The translations under genes and the position numbers were made by a program. A DNA stretch of 64,000 nucleotides from Glycine soja (taxonomy: Eukaryota; Streptophyta; Magnoliopsida; Fabales; Fabaceae), in assembly GCF_004193775.1 (NCBI RefSeq), contig NC_041009.1, forward strand, positions 46,059,534 through 46,123,533, written 5' to 3'. This document shows positions 25,249-37,132 of the stretch, piece by piece. Under the pieces are notes generated by a model. The model saw only the letters and a program-made list of their open reading frames with translations, had not been told where the DNA came from and made no database searches. The number at the start of each line of letters is the position of its first letter. Within the stretch, counting starts at the first letter, position 1.

Positions 25249-28200
25249 TTCGCCAACCAGAAAAGCCACACACAGGTGAGGCGAGGCAGGTTGAACTGTC
25301 TGCTTGGTTCTATTTCTTTTTTTTTAAGCATGTATATATAGTTATGTACCATGTTTTTACTTAAAAAAAATACAACAAATCACCAAAGATACTATAGCAT
25401 ATATATGTCACATTTCAAGCATAATGAAAGTATGCATACCTAATAATGCATTAACTTGGATGAACCCACAAATGACTTCCAACCACCTAGCGCAAATGCA
25501 TATGGCCAAATATGAAGACTACAAGGAGTAACTTATACCAATTCCTCCAACAAATGGGTTACAAGAATTACTTTTATACAAAATGAATCATTGTTTGTTC
25601 TTGATTGAGATGCGCGGGATTTGAGATTATTTATATAATTTATTTTCAATTTTAACTGTTTTATTCCTTTAATATATTTAGTTATATAATAAAATAAAAT
25701 TCGCATTCACAACAATGAAGACATTTTCATCATACTTTATTTTTTTGGTTAAAATCCATTATTTTGCCTTATATTATCCTATATAATCAAGTCGCAGAGG
25801 AATAATATTTTTCATTATATTAATATACTTTATTGATGGAAACATTTAAAGTATTCTATTTAAGGTAATAGAATTAAAAAAGTTAGCCTTTTTTTCCTGT
25901 TGTATTATCTTGGGTTGAAAGACATATTCCTATATCTTAAGCACGCATTAGTTTCATTCGAAAAGGAACCTCAAGCACTGATATATCTTTAAAGATATTT
26001 CAGTTTGATTTATTTTGCTACTCGAATAAATCTAGCTACCAACAATGAAATTCACTTTTGTTTACATCAGAATATGTTTAGGTTACCTAACTTTTTTTAA
26101 AAACATTATTTAAAAATTAAAATGTTTAAAAATTAAAAAAACTATTTTTAAAAATAATTTTCAATTTGATATTAAAATTGAAAAAAATAAAAAAATTAAA
26201 GGTTGTTTCCATGTTCACTTTCGTTTTTTAATTTTGAAAACAAGAAAACATGAGAATAAGAGGAAAAAAAATGAAATAAGGAAGCATATTCTCAATAAAC
26301 TTGCCAAGTAGTTTTATTTATTTTTCACATTTCTAAAATTTTTGTTTTGTAAAAGCTTAAAAGCTATAAGTTAGGAGTTAAACAAAATTAAGTTTATAAA
26401 CTAGTTAATTTAATTGAAATTATTTAATAAGATTAACTGATAAATTAACTAATAAATGTCAAATAACATAAAAGAAAATATTTAATATTTTAATATTTAT
26501 ATTTTTAATAACTTATCATAGTAGGACACTAATTTCTTAAACTTTGTAATACAATTAATTTTCTAATGGTGATTTTAATAGTATTGTTTAAAATCAAATT
26601 TTTAATAAACTAATATTATTTTTAATCATTTTTCCTTTTTTTGAAAAATATAATTAAATTAAATAACCTTATATTATTTAAAATCATTTTTTAATATTCA
26701 TATTTTCATTAATAATATTATTTTAAAACAAATTAAAAAAATATTTATAATTTTTTTTTATCAACTTTTGTTTAGTGACCAAATATTTTAAATAAACATA
26801 AAAATAAAAAATGAAATTATTTGTTAAAATAAATAGTTTAATATTAACCAAAATAATAAAATAATAAAGTAATATTTCAAGTTTCATAATAAAAAAGAAA
26901 ATAAATATGTCATCTAGTTTTTAGTTTCTTATAATAAATTAACAAATTAAAATAAATAAAATAATTTTAAATTGAATAAAAGGATAAAAATAATTTGAAA
27001 TATATTTGTGAGAATAAAATTAAGAAGAAGAAAATATGAATAACTTATAAGCTATTAGCTTATGAGAATAAGTTATATAAATGTTAAAATAAGTTGATTT
27101 TGATCAAAGTAACTTATTAGTTAATTTTTGTTTAAAAAAATATTAATTAGTCAAAAGAGTTTATAAGCTGTAAAAAAAAAATTATCTACCAAATGGACTC
27201 TTATGAGACCATTTTTTTCTCTGTAACAAAAAAAATCTTCAATTATTTTATAGAATAATTTTACAAATAAAAACCAAAATAAAATAAATATCTTATCAAA
27301 CTATATGCATGATACGTCTCAATAATCTTAGTTAAAAATGAGTAAAGAATAAAATCCAATAATTCAGCTTTTAGGAGCACAATAATACAGAAATGTTGAT
27401 GGACTTAAAATAAAACGATGAACATTCGTCCACAAACCTAAAAAACAAAGATATTGAGAATAATATGTTTTAAAAGGATTCCACGCACAAACAACATATT
27501 TTGCTGTAGTGTTTGGGGATGGAACATCTCTTGTAAAAAAGCAACTTTTTTCAAGTGAATGATATTGACTTAATAGAATAGAACTGCTGGATACAAAAGT
27601 TTTAGATTCGATTCTTACTCTTCCTTTTACATCATGACCTTAAAAACAGCATAACCCCACCTTCTTTCAAACTTTTATACTAAATAAATAAAGCAACTTC
27701 CTTTAATGCTAAGTGACACCAGTGACTTACTATTCCCTTTAGTTGTGCACCCAAAAAAAAAGCTTCTTTAAACAGTGACAATCCCAAAATTACAATTATC
27801 TCAAAAATTTTCTGCTGACATAGTGACATACTATACCACCTTTTATGAACATGGTATATCTGGCATTTTTCAACTGGGGTCTTTCTTTTTAAAATTCCGG
27901 TATAGCAAGAAATATGAGAAACCGCATCAATATATTCTCTAACATATTTTTTCTCATTTTTTATTGTTAGTTAAATTTTATTAGAAATCATATGATTACA
28001 TAAGTCTTGCTGCTTATTTAATTAACCTCGTACATAATTTTGTTATTTTTAAAAAAATTTAACCATCAAAAAAGACTGTTAGAAAAAATATGTTAAAGAA
28101 TGTGTTAATTACTTATGAAATATAATCGCCAAACAAAAGAAACAGGACCAATTTTTGTGATTTGCTCTCTGTTTGGATTATTGATTTTAAAATCAAACCA

Positions 28201-29421
28201 CATTGGTTGACTCAAGCGATCCACTCAGGAACTAACCTGTTGAATAATCTTAAGCATCTCAAAATAAGTGAGAACATCCAATTAAAAATTGACGACAAAC
28301 GGTGAAAAAAACTTGTTTGAACTGGTATTTTTCATTATTTTTAATTTAAACCAAAACATTTTTAAGATAAATAAAAACATTTTTAAAATTTTTATATACG
28401 TATAAACTATTTTCTCAATTATTATTAATTTGTATCTTATAAAACATATAATTTAGTCATTTAATTTATATTAACTTAAAATTGTTTCGATCCTAAATTT
28501 TTTTATATGTTTATATTATTTTATTACTTAAAGTATTATATAATGTTAAAATGTTAATTTGATTATCAGTTCAATCATGATTAAATCACAACTAGATAGT
28601 TAAACTTTAAATCAATATTTTTACCACTTTTCATCTTTTGATGGTATCGTGGATGAAGATAAGGTAGACCTTATGACTATATACCCTGAAAGTAGGAGTG
28701 ATCAGCAGGCGAGTTCGGACAAAAAAAAAAACCCAAAACACAACAACCCATGAGATATGTTTGTAATAGGTCATGAAATGGTGATGGGTCTAAATTGGCT
28801 TGAAGTGATTCTAAGGTGGGTGGTGATTGGAGAGAGGAAGAAAAATGGTAAAAGGGAAATATTTGAAAATTATGGGATGCACCAAGTAAAAAATGGAATA
28901 CCTTTAAAACTTGCTTTGGTTTTAAACCCAATTTTTTAAATCTTTTAAAATCATTTTAAGACAAGTTAATTTGACCTCATAATATGTTTTTAATTTTTAA
29001 TATATACCTAAATTTTATGTATAATTCTTCATATTTCATTTAATTTTTTTAAAATGAAATATGTTTTTAATTTTTTATACATGCCTTTTAAAACTATTTT
29101 AAATGTTTGTTATTGATTAAATAATAATGTGTTCCTTAAATATTTAATAACTCGATTTGTAATGATGAAGGATGATTAATATTTGTTTTAAAATTAAATT
29201 TAAAATGAATCTTTTTCGTCTCTCTCCATCGTCTCCTCCACTCCTCAATCAAATTTAAAACAAATATGTCTTCTAGACTCCATCATCATCTTCCTCTATT
29301 GGTTGTTCTATGTCTGCTCATGAACTAACTCCCTCTCAATCCCCTACCTAATCCCTTTCAATTTCCCCATTTTTTTTCCTAATAAATCAGATATGTAAAA
29401 TCCTAATTTCTCTAACCCTAA

Positions 29422-29846
29422 CAAAACCCCCAAAATTCAAAGAAGAAGCTGGAGATCTGCGCGAGTTCAAGATCGTCGGAGGGAGGAGGAGATCCAGTGG
29501 TGATGGATGAGAGAAAGAGGAAGCCAATGGAGTCAAACCGCAAGTCCGCACGACGATCGCGGATGAAGAAGCAGAAGTTGCTTGAAGACCTAACCGACAG
29601 AGGAGGAAGCATATGTTGAGAAGGAAGCTCCGAATGATCCTCAGAGCACAGACCATGGAACTTGTCGGCTGGTTAAGGTTTCTGAACTCCATTCTCGAGA
29701 TTGCCGATGAGGTCGGCAGCGGTGGTGAATCCTTCGAGATTCTGCAGATTTTGAACTCTCTCTTCATGCCTTGGTAAATCCCTCACCCTATGATGGCGTC
29801 GCCTGACATGTTTCTCCATGGAAATCAAGGCTTGTTTGCTTGGTAG
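29422..29846 (+). pseudogene. Group S1-type bZIP transcription factor pseudogene
   Basis: Read on + from the ATG at 29503, the frame gives MDERKRKPMESNRKSARRSR followed by MKKQKLLEDLTD. This is the basic region of plant S1 bZIPs (normally N-R-E-S-A-R-R-S-R), including the N and R DNA contacts, but with E changed to K. Upstream in-frame residues (SSRSSEGGGDPVV) match the usual pre-basic segment, yet no start ATG exists there and a stop lies at 29419. After 38 codons the frame decays: part of the leucine zipper is deleted, a TGA occurs at 29617 and the frame shifts twice. Homology resumes in a second frame (LRAQTMELVGWLRFLNSILE), meets TAA at 29775 in place of Gln, then gives IPHPMMASPDMFLHGNQG to TAG at 29846. 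Intact relatives are about 150 residues and intronless, so a retrocopy cannot be told from a DNA duplicate. It is not translated as a whole. Confidence 0.85.
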
Positions 29847-31109
29847 TATTTCAATAGGCTAGGTTTATTGTTGATGTTCCTTCGAGATGTATTTTTTTCT
29901 ATATAAAAAGAATTGAGATTTGTTTTGAAAGATAAAGATTGAAGGGAGAAGAAGATAAGTGTAGGTCTGCAGGATGACTGGAAAAAGGGTTTTAATGTTT
30001 GATTTATGTATTTTTTTATGTATTTTGACAGTTTTTAATGGGTAGAAAATTTAAATTTAATTTTGAATCAAATATTGATGGTTTTTGAGACATCATAAAT
30101 CATGTTATCTAATCTTTAATGGAATCTAGTATTTAACGGAGATGTCGTCGTTTAATTGATAATAGGAATTTAAAACAAAATTTCAACTACTAGAGAGCAG
30201 CTGCGAAAAAAAGTATAAGAGACAAAATACAAAATTAATATATATCAAAGATTAAAAATATATTTAAACATTAAATTTTCAGCCCAAAAAAAAAAATCAA
30301 GTTAATTGTGGTCACTCTATAGCTAAAATTGAAGAAAAAAACAATCTTTAAAAGGCATCCACCAGAGTATTAGTTGTTAATTATAAATTCAAGACATCCA
30401 CCGTAACTATTAGTTGCTAATTACTAATTACGAAGTTAAGGCATCCATAATGTCTCTTCCAAGTCAAATATATGAAGCAATTACAAATTACACGATTCTC
30501 AATAAGACTAGCAGGAAAATTAAAAGGAAACTAAAATTATTAAATAATAAACTCTCTAATAAAACTAAAATGTTTTTGGGTAAGCTCCCACATATCACAT
30601 GAGTTTATATCTAGGAGACTCTTTTCACCAAAATTATCTTGCATTCCCAAAAATCATATTTTTAGGAAAATTGTAACTAAGAATGTTATTTCTTGGCATA
30701 TATAAAAAAAATTATTTATAGTGAAATTAAAAAAAAGATTTCTCACATTCTCACGAGAATGTAATTTTCTCACCATTAGCATGAGAATAAAAGTTGTGTA
30801 GAGACATAAGAATGCAACTTCTTGTCAGTAAAAGATACTCAAAAATATTTTTTAATAATATCCAAACAAAGATAGAAATAAATATTGTCACCTTTATATT
30901 CTTGAAAATGCAAAATGATTCCGTAAAATAAATGTCTCCTAGTATTATTTATACATCGATGTAGTCCATTCTCTTAGGACTCACAGCTAATAGACTAATT
31001 ATTTGCAACATCAACAAAATCTCAACAAACTATAAAAAATTTTAAAAAATGTATTTTATGTCTGATCTTGGCATAATGAAAATCACAACTCTTAGAATTT
31101 AATAATGAT
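29847..31109. other. Intergenic, AT-rich
   Basis: No gene recognised. The short open frame at 30414-30602 is low-complexity. Around 30361-30430 the phrase gcatccac with tattagttg occurs twice in direct orientation. Confidence 0.5.
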
Positions 31110-31373
31110 TTAATTATATTTTTAATCCCTCTTAGAGATTTTCTTTTAATCCCCTTATAAAAATTTGCATTTTTTAATCCCTCATATTCGAAAAATATTC
31201 TATTTAGTCCCTCCATTAGAACTTGATTCCTTGAAGGACTAAAAAATAAAATTCTTATTTGAGAAAAGGGATTAAAAAGAACCTTTTTCCAATTTGAGAG
31301 ACTAATTGCAAATTTTTATTTGAAGTAAAATAAAACAGATTCTTTAATTTGAGAAACTAAAAACATAATTAAA
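31110..31373. repeat. MITE-like inverted-repeat unit
   Basis: The left end (ttaattatatttttaatccc) is inversely related to the right end (rc: tttaattatgtttttagttt). Between them phrases such as tttagtccc and ggactaaaaa are also inversely paired. Ends are diverged and no target duplication is certain. This type of 'tagtccct' element is common in legumes. Confidence 0.55.
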
Positions 31374-31439
31374 ACTTTAATAAATTATAAGCTTGGTAGT
31401 AAAGGTAGCAAAGTTTATTGTAATTTGAGTAGTAAATCC

Positions 31440-31902
31440 CCCAAGACCCAGAAACGACTTGAACTGAAGCTCTTGATTCCTAAGAAACATCAAAGGAAAG
31501 AGATTGTTATCTAGCAAAATATACAGTCACTACACTATGGTTGGAAAGTTTGGAACCTTTTTCTAAGGATCAGTGATAATACGCTAGGATTAGAAAGTTT
31601 TGAACCTTTTTTAAGGATCCAATGATAACTAGGTAACTAGTACTCATTCCTTCTGCAGAAGTTTGGTGCCTTACGGTTTCATTACCTCAATAATCTTTGC
31701 ATAACTCAACAGTTGTATGGTACTTTTAGGTACCACACATTTTTTCCCGTCCTGAAAAATCCCGACTCCCTCGCTCCTCTTATTTATACTACTTATTCTG
31801 TTAGGTAACTACCCACCCCTGTACAAAGTACAAACCGTTATTCAGTTATTAGCTACATCAGTATCATTTCCCCCTTTTACACTTTTCTTATAGCTCCTAA
31901 CA
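31440..31902 (-). mobile_element. Possible solo LTR or LTR fragment
   Basis: On the minus strand the stretch starts tgttaggagctataag and runs through a TATA-box-like tataaataagagg (about 31780-31795), as in LTR promoters. The 3' end is not resolved. It contains an internal direct repeat with period about 46 (core gaaagttt..gaacctttt..aaggat near 31545-31630). No internal retrotransposon coding sequence, primer site or second LTR was seen, so the call rests on base composition, the TG start and the TATA motif. Confidence 0.3.
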
Positions 31903-32283
31903 TAGACCATTAGACCTTGTTAATAAGGGATCTGCTCTATCATCATCATACTCATGAGTCATGTCCTATACCCTATTTGCCCAAATGAACAACAAAAAAT
32001 AACCTGAAAACAAACACCAAAATGTGAAGAGGAAGCATGCAGATATAGGCATCAACTCTTCATTATCCGGTCCTCCAAGATATGTACCAGAAAAATCCAA
32101 AAATCAGATAGATAACAGACCTCTGTTACAAATGGTTATGTTTTATAGCCTAGTTAGTATTAGTGTTAAATCCAAGTGTAATTTTCTCTTTTTTTCTCAG
32201 AAAACTAGAATAATATTATTCCCTAATTTGATTACAAAAACGAAGCTTTTTCCCATTGGGTGGGGTCAGGCATTAGCTGTATG
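31903..32283. other. Unassigned stretch with a short open frame
   Basis: An open frame on + (32024-32284) does not begin with a well-supported ATG context and matches no family I know. Its first part (MKRKHADIGINSSLSGPPRY) looks more protein-like than its low-complexity end. It could be a transposon or gene scrap. Confidence 0.3.
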
Positions 32284-32535
32284 ATTATGGATCAAATGAC
32301 CCATAATGTTCTCTAGTAAGTCATGTTTGTAGACAAACCATTAACCTCTAAATCCTTCTTAATGGTTTGTGTCGCCTATAGTTTTTGACAGTCTCCCTCT
32401 ACCTCTAATGATAAGATTACCCTCTATCTAGCATCTGCTCTACTCTCTTTATTAGTGTTTTTACAAGTCTTCTTCACACATGCCCAAACCACTTAAGGCA
32501 ACATTGTACCTTTTTTTCTACAATAGATACTACCT
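32284..32535 (-). mobile_element. LINE (non-LTR retrotransposon) 3'-end remnant
   Basis: Minus-strand translation, in broken frames, shows the conserved C-terminal block of plant LINE reverse-transcriptase ORFs: CLKWFGHV near 32475-32500, then a K-R-V-E-Q-M segment, then RGRGRLSKTIGDTN near 32355-32395, then KKDLEVNGLSTNMT near 32325-32365. Intact elements carry LRWFGHV and GRGRPKKT at the same places. Stops and frame shifts separate the blocks. Only the last few hundred bases of an element remain. Confidence 0.55.
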
Positions 32536-32643
32536 GCTCTTTCTAATGCATTAGAAGAAAAAATTGTCTAAATATTCCCTAAATCTGACGATTATAAAAA
32601 TTTCATAATACTCCACACTTATTATGTAATATAAAATCAGCGG

Positions 32644-32662
32644 TAGTTATGAACAAAAGATA
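32644..32662 (+). repeat. SINE target-site duplication, left copy
   Basis: 19 bp, tagttatgaacaaaagata, identical to 32836-32854. Confidence 0.95.
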
Positions 32663-32835
32663 AAAAAAACTTCGTACCCCATTGCCCGGAGGCTCTTCGC
32701 TATGCGAAGGTATGGGGGAGGGATATTGTACGCAGCCTTACCCTTGCATATGCAAAGAGGCTGTTTCCGGATTCGAACCCATGACCAACAAGTCACCAAG
32801 ACACAACTTTACCGCTGCACCAGGGTTCGCCCTCT
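32663..32835 (-). mobile_element. Au-like SINE (tRNA-derived retroposon) with 19-bp target-site duplications
   Basis: Read on the minus strand, the 173-bp unit starts with an A-box-like gtgcagcggtaaagttgtg, followed by a perfect B box gggttcgaatcc (internal RNA polymerase III promoter), then the body ggctgcgtacaat and gagcctccgggcaatgggg, and ends in a short T/A-rich tail. These phrases are those of the plant Au SINE. It is flanked by perfect 19-bp direct repeats, tagttatgaacaaaagata, at 32644-32662 and 32836-32854. The perfect duplications imply a fairly recent insertion by LINE-type reverse transcription. The two ORFs overlapping it are not genes. Confidence 0.92.
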
Positions 32836-32854
32836 TAGTTATGAACAAAAGATA
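32836..32854 (+). repeat. SINE target-site duplication, right copy
   Basis: 19 bp, identical to 32644-32662. Confidence 0.95.
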
Positions 32855-33236
32855 CCAGGAAAAAAATACTCCCAAAAAATGTTATTCTTCTTTGTCTCAT
32901 ACTCTCATTTAGTAGTTTCTAATACAAAATAATATTTATAGAATTTAGCAATTCTGCAATACATTTGCCGAGACTCTAGTTGTGCAAATTTTCCAAATAA
33001 AGAGAATCTAACAAATCAGTGATGTCTCAGGTTATGACAGATATTAACAAAATATATTAATGTTATCAGCAGATAAAACCACAGGTCTTATATGCACAAT
33101 TCACAGACTCACCGGCAAAGCAGATCCCAAAAAGTAAAAAAGAAATGGCTATTATCACTTACAACTTGTATGAAATAAGTTTATACATACTGCACAGTGA
33201 ACTGTGCAGAATTATTTAAACAAGCAGAAAACTCAC

Positions 33237-33674
33237 CGCTGTGCTGAACCCATTAGCTGTAGCAATTAGAGGATGGTTGTGATCCTTTACAAATCTTGTG
33301 ACAACCCATTTTCCTGATTTTTCCAACTTCACCAAAATTGTTGCCTTGCAACCTTCTCGGGCGCTAGGTCTTAGCTTTTTTTCTGGTCCTAATATTCCCA
33401 TGTTATTTGGTGAGAATCCTTGTTTGTTACATCCAAGTCGGCGAGCAAGAGTCCTCCCATCAATTCCAAAACGTCGCCGTTGCATTATGCGTACAACAAA
33501 TCCTATCCGTCTGGCATAATCAACATAAAACTCCCTAGCATCTTCTTCAGAATCAAATTCCATGCCCACATATGGTTCTTGAACTTCAACTCCTTCAAAT
33601 ATACTTGTACTCTCTTCTAGACAGCTATGTTCTGCTTCATTTCCGTTGTCTGAATCCACTACCACAAAATCCAT
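33237..33674 (-). CDS. FAR1-type DNA-binding domain protein, first coding exon only (partial gene)
   Basis: The exon starts with ATG at 33674 and ends at donor gtgagt (33236-33231) after 146 codons in phase 0. It encodes an acidic N-terminus and then the FAR1 DNA-binding domain (about residues 34-140): YVGMEFDSEEDAREFYVDYA, GFVVRIMQRRR, GRTLARRLGCNKQGFSPN, REGCKATILVKLEKSGKWVV and the C-x-H ending KDHNHPL. The WRKY-GCM1-like zinc-finger Cys and His residues are kept. FAR1/FRS proteins are nuclear transcription regulators derived from MULE transposases. Short FRS-like members of about 200-250 residues keep only this domain plus a coiled coil starting G-D-K-D-K-K. That second exon should lie to the left, but I could not find it down to 29.8 kb. 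Just 5' of the ATG is a good acceptor (gggcag), so a 5' UTR exon further right is likely. Without splicing the frame would end at 33216. Confidence 0.75.
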
Positions 33675-36215
33675 AAAAGCCTGCCCATTATGTCATTAAG
33701 ATTAAACAATTTCAAATATTCATGGTATTTGATATATAAATGTTCAGAGCTTTTGAATTAGCAGATGCATTATCAATTCCCCCAAAGTGTGTCCAACAAG
33801 TTCAGAGAAGAATAGAAAATAAGCCTCAGTGTAGAATATATTTCAAGTTTGTTTTATTGAGTTTATAAAAACATATAACTGAAGTGTCTCCAGGCTTTTG
33901 AGAATTTTACTTTCAACTAGACCACAGGAAACAGAACCTGAGTGACAGCTTGCTTTGAAGGACCAAAGCAAATGAGAAAGGGAAGCGAGGAACAGTAAAA
34001 TGAATTACTTTTTAAGGAAATTGAATCAAATTCATACATAATATGACTAGTGTATTATATAGCCATGTGTTTGGCTGGGAATTTGGATTATTTTTGGGAA
34101 AATAATTACTTTGTTTTTCAAAAACTCTCAAGAAGATAGAAAAGATTAAAAAAATGATTATTTCTATAAAATAAGTACAAGCAAACAAGCACTAGATAAC
34201 AAAATTGTGCCATGGGAAGATTAAATGGCTAAAACTACTGTATTAAAATAATTTATCCAATGTCAATGATTATCCCAGTCCATCCATCACTCCATTTTCC
34301 TACGGGGATGACAAAAAGACCATAGAATATTTTGCAAGCAACTAAAAGATTTACATGAACTTTCAATGCATGCAGGTAAGCAGAAGACAATGATAATTTT
34401 ATGTTGTGTTTTTCATTTTCTTTCTCTTCAAAATTTTGTTGATATGTTTTTAATTCTATTGATAATGGTAATCCTGCCTCAATTTTGAAAAACCAGGAGT
34501 TGGTTGTATTATTAACTAGTCACTAGTCAGTGAGCAAATTTTTCCAACATAAATGCTGGCAGCTAAGCCCTGGGTTGACATCCCACTTGTCCAGTCATGG
34601 GCTCACATCAAGGTTAGACAAGATCACACAACTGTTAAGTTCCTGCTCTACCTAAGAATCTATAGATTAGAAACCCAGTATTTGCCAGCTCAGTCATTCG
34701 TGATTAACAGCTATGAATTAGAAGGGAATGGCACATTTCTTCTATTTCAACCTACTTAAGTTATGATTCTTTTCGAGCTAATGCAGCTACAAAAAGGATA
34801 CTATTATTTGAAAGACTTAAAGCCATAATTGATTCTGGATCCATATGCCCAGCAAAATAGCAACATATTCTGCAAGCCTTATAACCATATACCTATGTTA
34901 CTCACTTTTGTAGATTTGTAGCAGCCTAATTATGGGAAATCAGACAGGTAGATCTAATAAGAAACAGTTTTAATACTTTTCATGCATGTGGATTTATCCA
35001 ATTCACTGTGTTTGCACATTCATGTTACTCTTCCTTAAAAGTGAGTAAATGAAAAGGGCAGAGATCACTCTGTGTTTGCACCTTCATGGAGTTGACATTG
35101 AAATGATACAGGTAAAAGTAAGATGGACAAACTTGGAAATCCTCAAAGTATATTTGTGCTAAGCAGATGATGTCAATACTCTTTCCTTTTGAAAAACATA
35201 TGACATGATTATCCCGGGTAGATCATCACTTAATTAAAAGATGTTTGGAAAACAGTGTCTATAACTGTATTCATGCAGGCCAAGGCTGAAAGTTTGAACT
35301 GATGAGCCGAAGTTGTTATGCATTTATGTGTTTAAATCTTATACTGGATTGTAACAAAAAGAAAGTCCATAGTTACAGTCCTGTACTTTGAGATAATTTT
35401 CCCGAAAAGAATAGCTATTGAACAAGAAAAATTGATGTCGGGAATATATTTTATTTTATACATTTTTATAAAAGAATAAATTCATTAAAGCAAAGATAAC
35501 ATACAAGGAAATTGGATGATAAGGGATCTTCCATACAGAGAAAGAGTTAAAAATTAAAGAAAAAGATAAAGCATCAATGGAGCAAAGCTGTCCAATTCCT
35601 CTGCATATCTACCATAAAATTCCACTAGAAAGGGCAATGAACAAAACCCTAAAATTCAACTTCATACAATAACTAAGCCCAACTTAATAATTAAATTGCT
35701 TGGATTGGCTCTGTTAGAAACTATTCAACAATACTTATTCTTCAAAATCTGCCATATTTCACCTTCTAGACTTGTATATTGTATTACCACCACTCACCAA
35801 ATCCATAAAGCCATAAACTCTATACTCATTTTTGTTCAAGCATGAACCTTAACATCTAAAGCCCACCACACTCATGCATCATCATCTTCTAAGATGCACT
35901 CACACTCTGCCTCTATTATAAAACATACCACAATCTTATGTTCTCTACAAACATAAAATTAGAGAGAAAAGACAATTTTTTTTCAAAACCCAATTCTAAA
36001 ATCTCAAGAGACCGTGAGAAAAATTATTGACTAAGAAATAAGAAAACTTAAATAAAACTCTCTCTCTCTCTCACACACACCCACCAATATGGACAAAGGC
36101 TCGGTAAAGTGCAGAAAGTGCAAGAGAAAGATCGGAATAAGTACTTGTTTGCGTTCTTCAAAAAGAAAATACTGTGCTGGAAAAATAAAAACAAGAAAAC
36201 AAACATGGCGTAACT
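33675..36215. other. Region between the FAR1 exon and the MULE
   Basis: Probably holds the 5' UTR intron and promoter of the FAR1-type gene on the minus strand. A ct/ca-repeat (36060-36085, on + strand) would be a GA-rich leader on minus, typical of plant 5' UTRs. No coding exon was recognised. The open frame at 34553-34759 has no family support. Confidence 0.4.
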
Positions 36216-36370
36216 TACTGTGAAACAGCGGAGGGTGCAAAACCATGGATGCCGCCATTGGCATCAGCGGGACAGGGTCCATACCGCCATTCAAACTGGC
36301 GTGGCGGGACATGCTGACTAGGCATCTGGGCAGTCCCGCCATTGGCGCGAACACGTTCTAGCATGTGGGG

Positions 36371-36455
36371 TTGCAGTGTTCAGTCTGAAAAAGATGGGTA
36401 GGCTTGCAGTAGGGGTTGCAGCGTTCAGTCTGAAAAAGATGGGTAGGCTTAGGGT
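36371..36455 (+). repeat. 45-bp tandem repeat in the left MULE end
   Basis: Two copies of a unit with ttgcagtgttcagtctg / ttgcagcgttcagtctg followed by aaaaagatgggtaggctt. Period is 45 bp. Subterminal tandem repeats are frequent in MULEs. Confidence 0.85.
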
Positions 36456-36889
36456 TTGCAGTTCTGAAAAGCTTGCATGTGAACGTTAAAAATTTGAATG
36501 TTAGGGGTTTAAGTTTTCAACTATAAAAAAAATGCTTGAAGCTTGCATTTCTCCTTACCGAGTTCTCTTTCTTTTTGAGTGTGAGCTTCTGCTTGTGCTT
36601 GCTGTGTGCTTTTGTGCTCCTTGGTTCAAATTTGGTGCTTCCTTCCTTAAGTGTGTGCCTTTATCCTTCCTTTCTAGTGAGTGTTTTTAAAATAAATAAA
36701 ATTTATATATTCGGTTAATAAATATTATAAGTTTAAGTTACTTAGTATTAACAAATATTCTAAGTTAGTTAGTATGTAAATAGTAGGTTAGTTACTATTA
36801 ACAAAAATTCTAAATTTAAGTTAGTTAGTATCCGTAGATATTGTGTTGGTATTTTTTACGTATTAATAGATATATCAATGTTAGATTAG

Positions 36890-36967
36890 TTATTATGAAA
36901 ATATTATTTGGTTGGTTAGAATGAAAATTTTATTGAGTTATTGTATGTATTGTTAGATATTATATGT

Positions 36968-37002
<35 letters not shown>

Positions 37003-37132
37003 ATAATATTTGGTTGAAAATAATATTTGGTTAGTTAGAATCAAAATTTTATTTAGTTATTGTATATATTGTTAGATATTATATGTGATATATATATATA
37101 TATATGAAAATAATATTTGGCTGAAAATATTA
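36890..37132 (+). repeat. Degenerate tandem repeat with TA microsatellites
   Basis: A unit of about 110-125 bp containing tagaatgaaaattttatt, tgttagatattatatgtg, a (TA)n run and tgaaaataatatttgg occurs twice. The TA tracts at 36970-36999 and 37088-37106 differ in length between copies. A third TA tract is at 37430-37457. Confidence 0.7.

Larger units (their letters stand above)
23507..29421. other. Intergenic region after the ABCB gene
   Basis: The first about 330 bp (tandem gctagctagctac motifs, ending near 23850) is likely 3' UTR and terminator. The rest is among the most AT-rich DNA of the window and has no recognisable exon. It contains a 52-bp direct tandem repeat (24721-24824), an AT microsatellite (25209-25240) and a long block (26060-27190) of aattaa-type sequence with agcttataagct-like palindromes, typical of decayed DNA transposons. 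The open frames at 28677-28939 on both strands are low-complexity and unsupported. Confidence 0.6.

Noticed and set aside
29387..29767. Minus-strand frame of 126 codons
   Set aside because: It is the reverse strand of the bZIP relic; the homology is on +.
32744..32832. tRNA-like A and B boxes
   Set aside because: Part of the SINE head; no cloverleaf or tRNA 3' end, so not a tRNA gene.
32682..32932. Two overlapping + frames
   Set aside because: They lie over the SINE and are chance frames.
36031..36354. Minus-strand frame starting MFAPMAGLPRC
   Set aside because: Over the MULE end and a ct/ca repeat; composition explains it.
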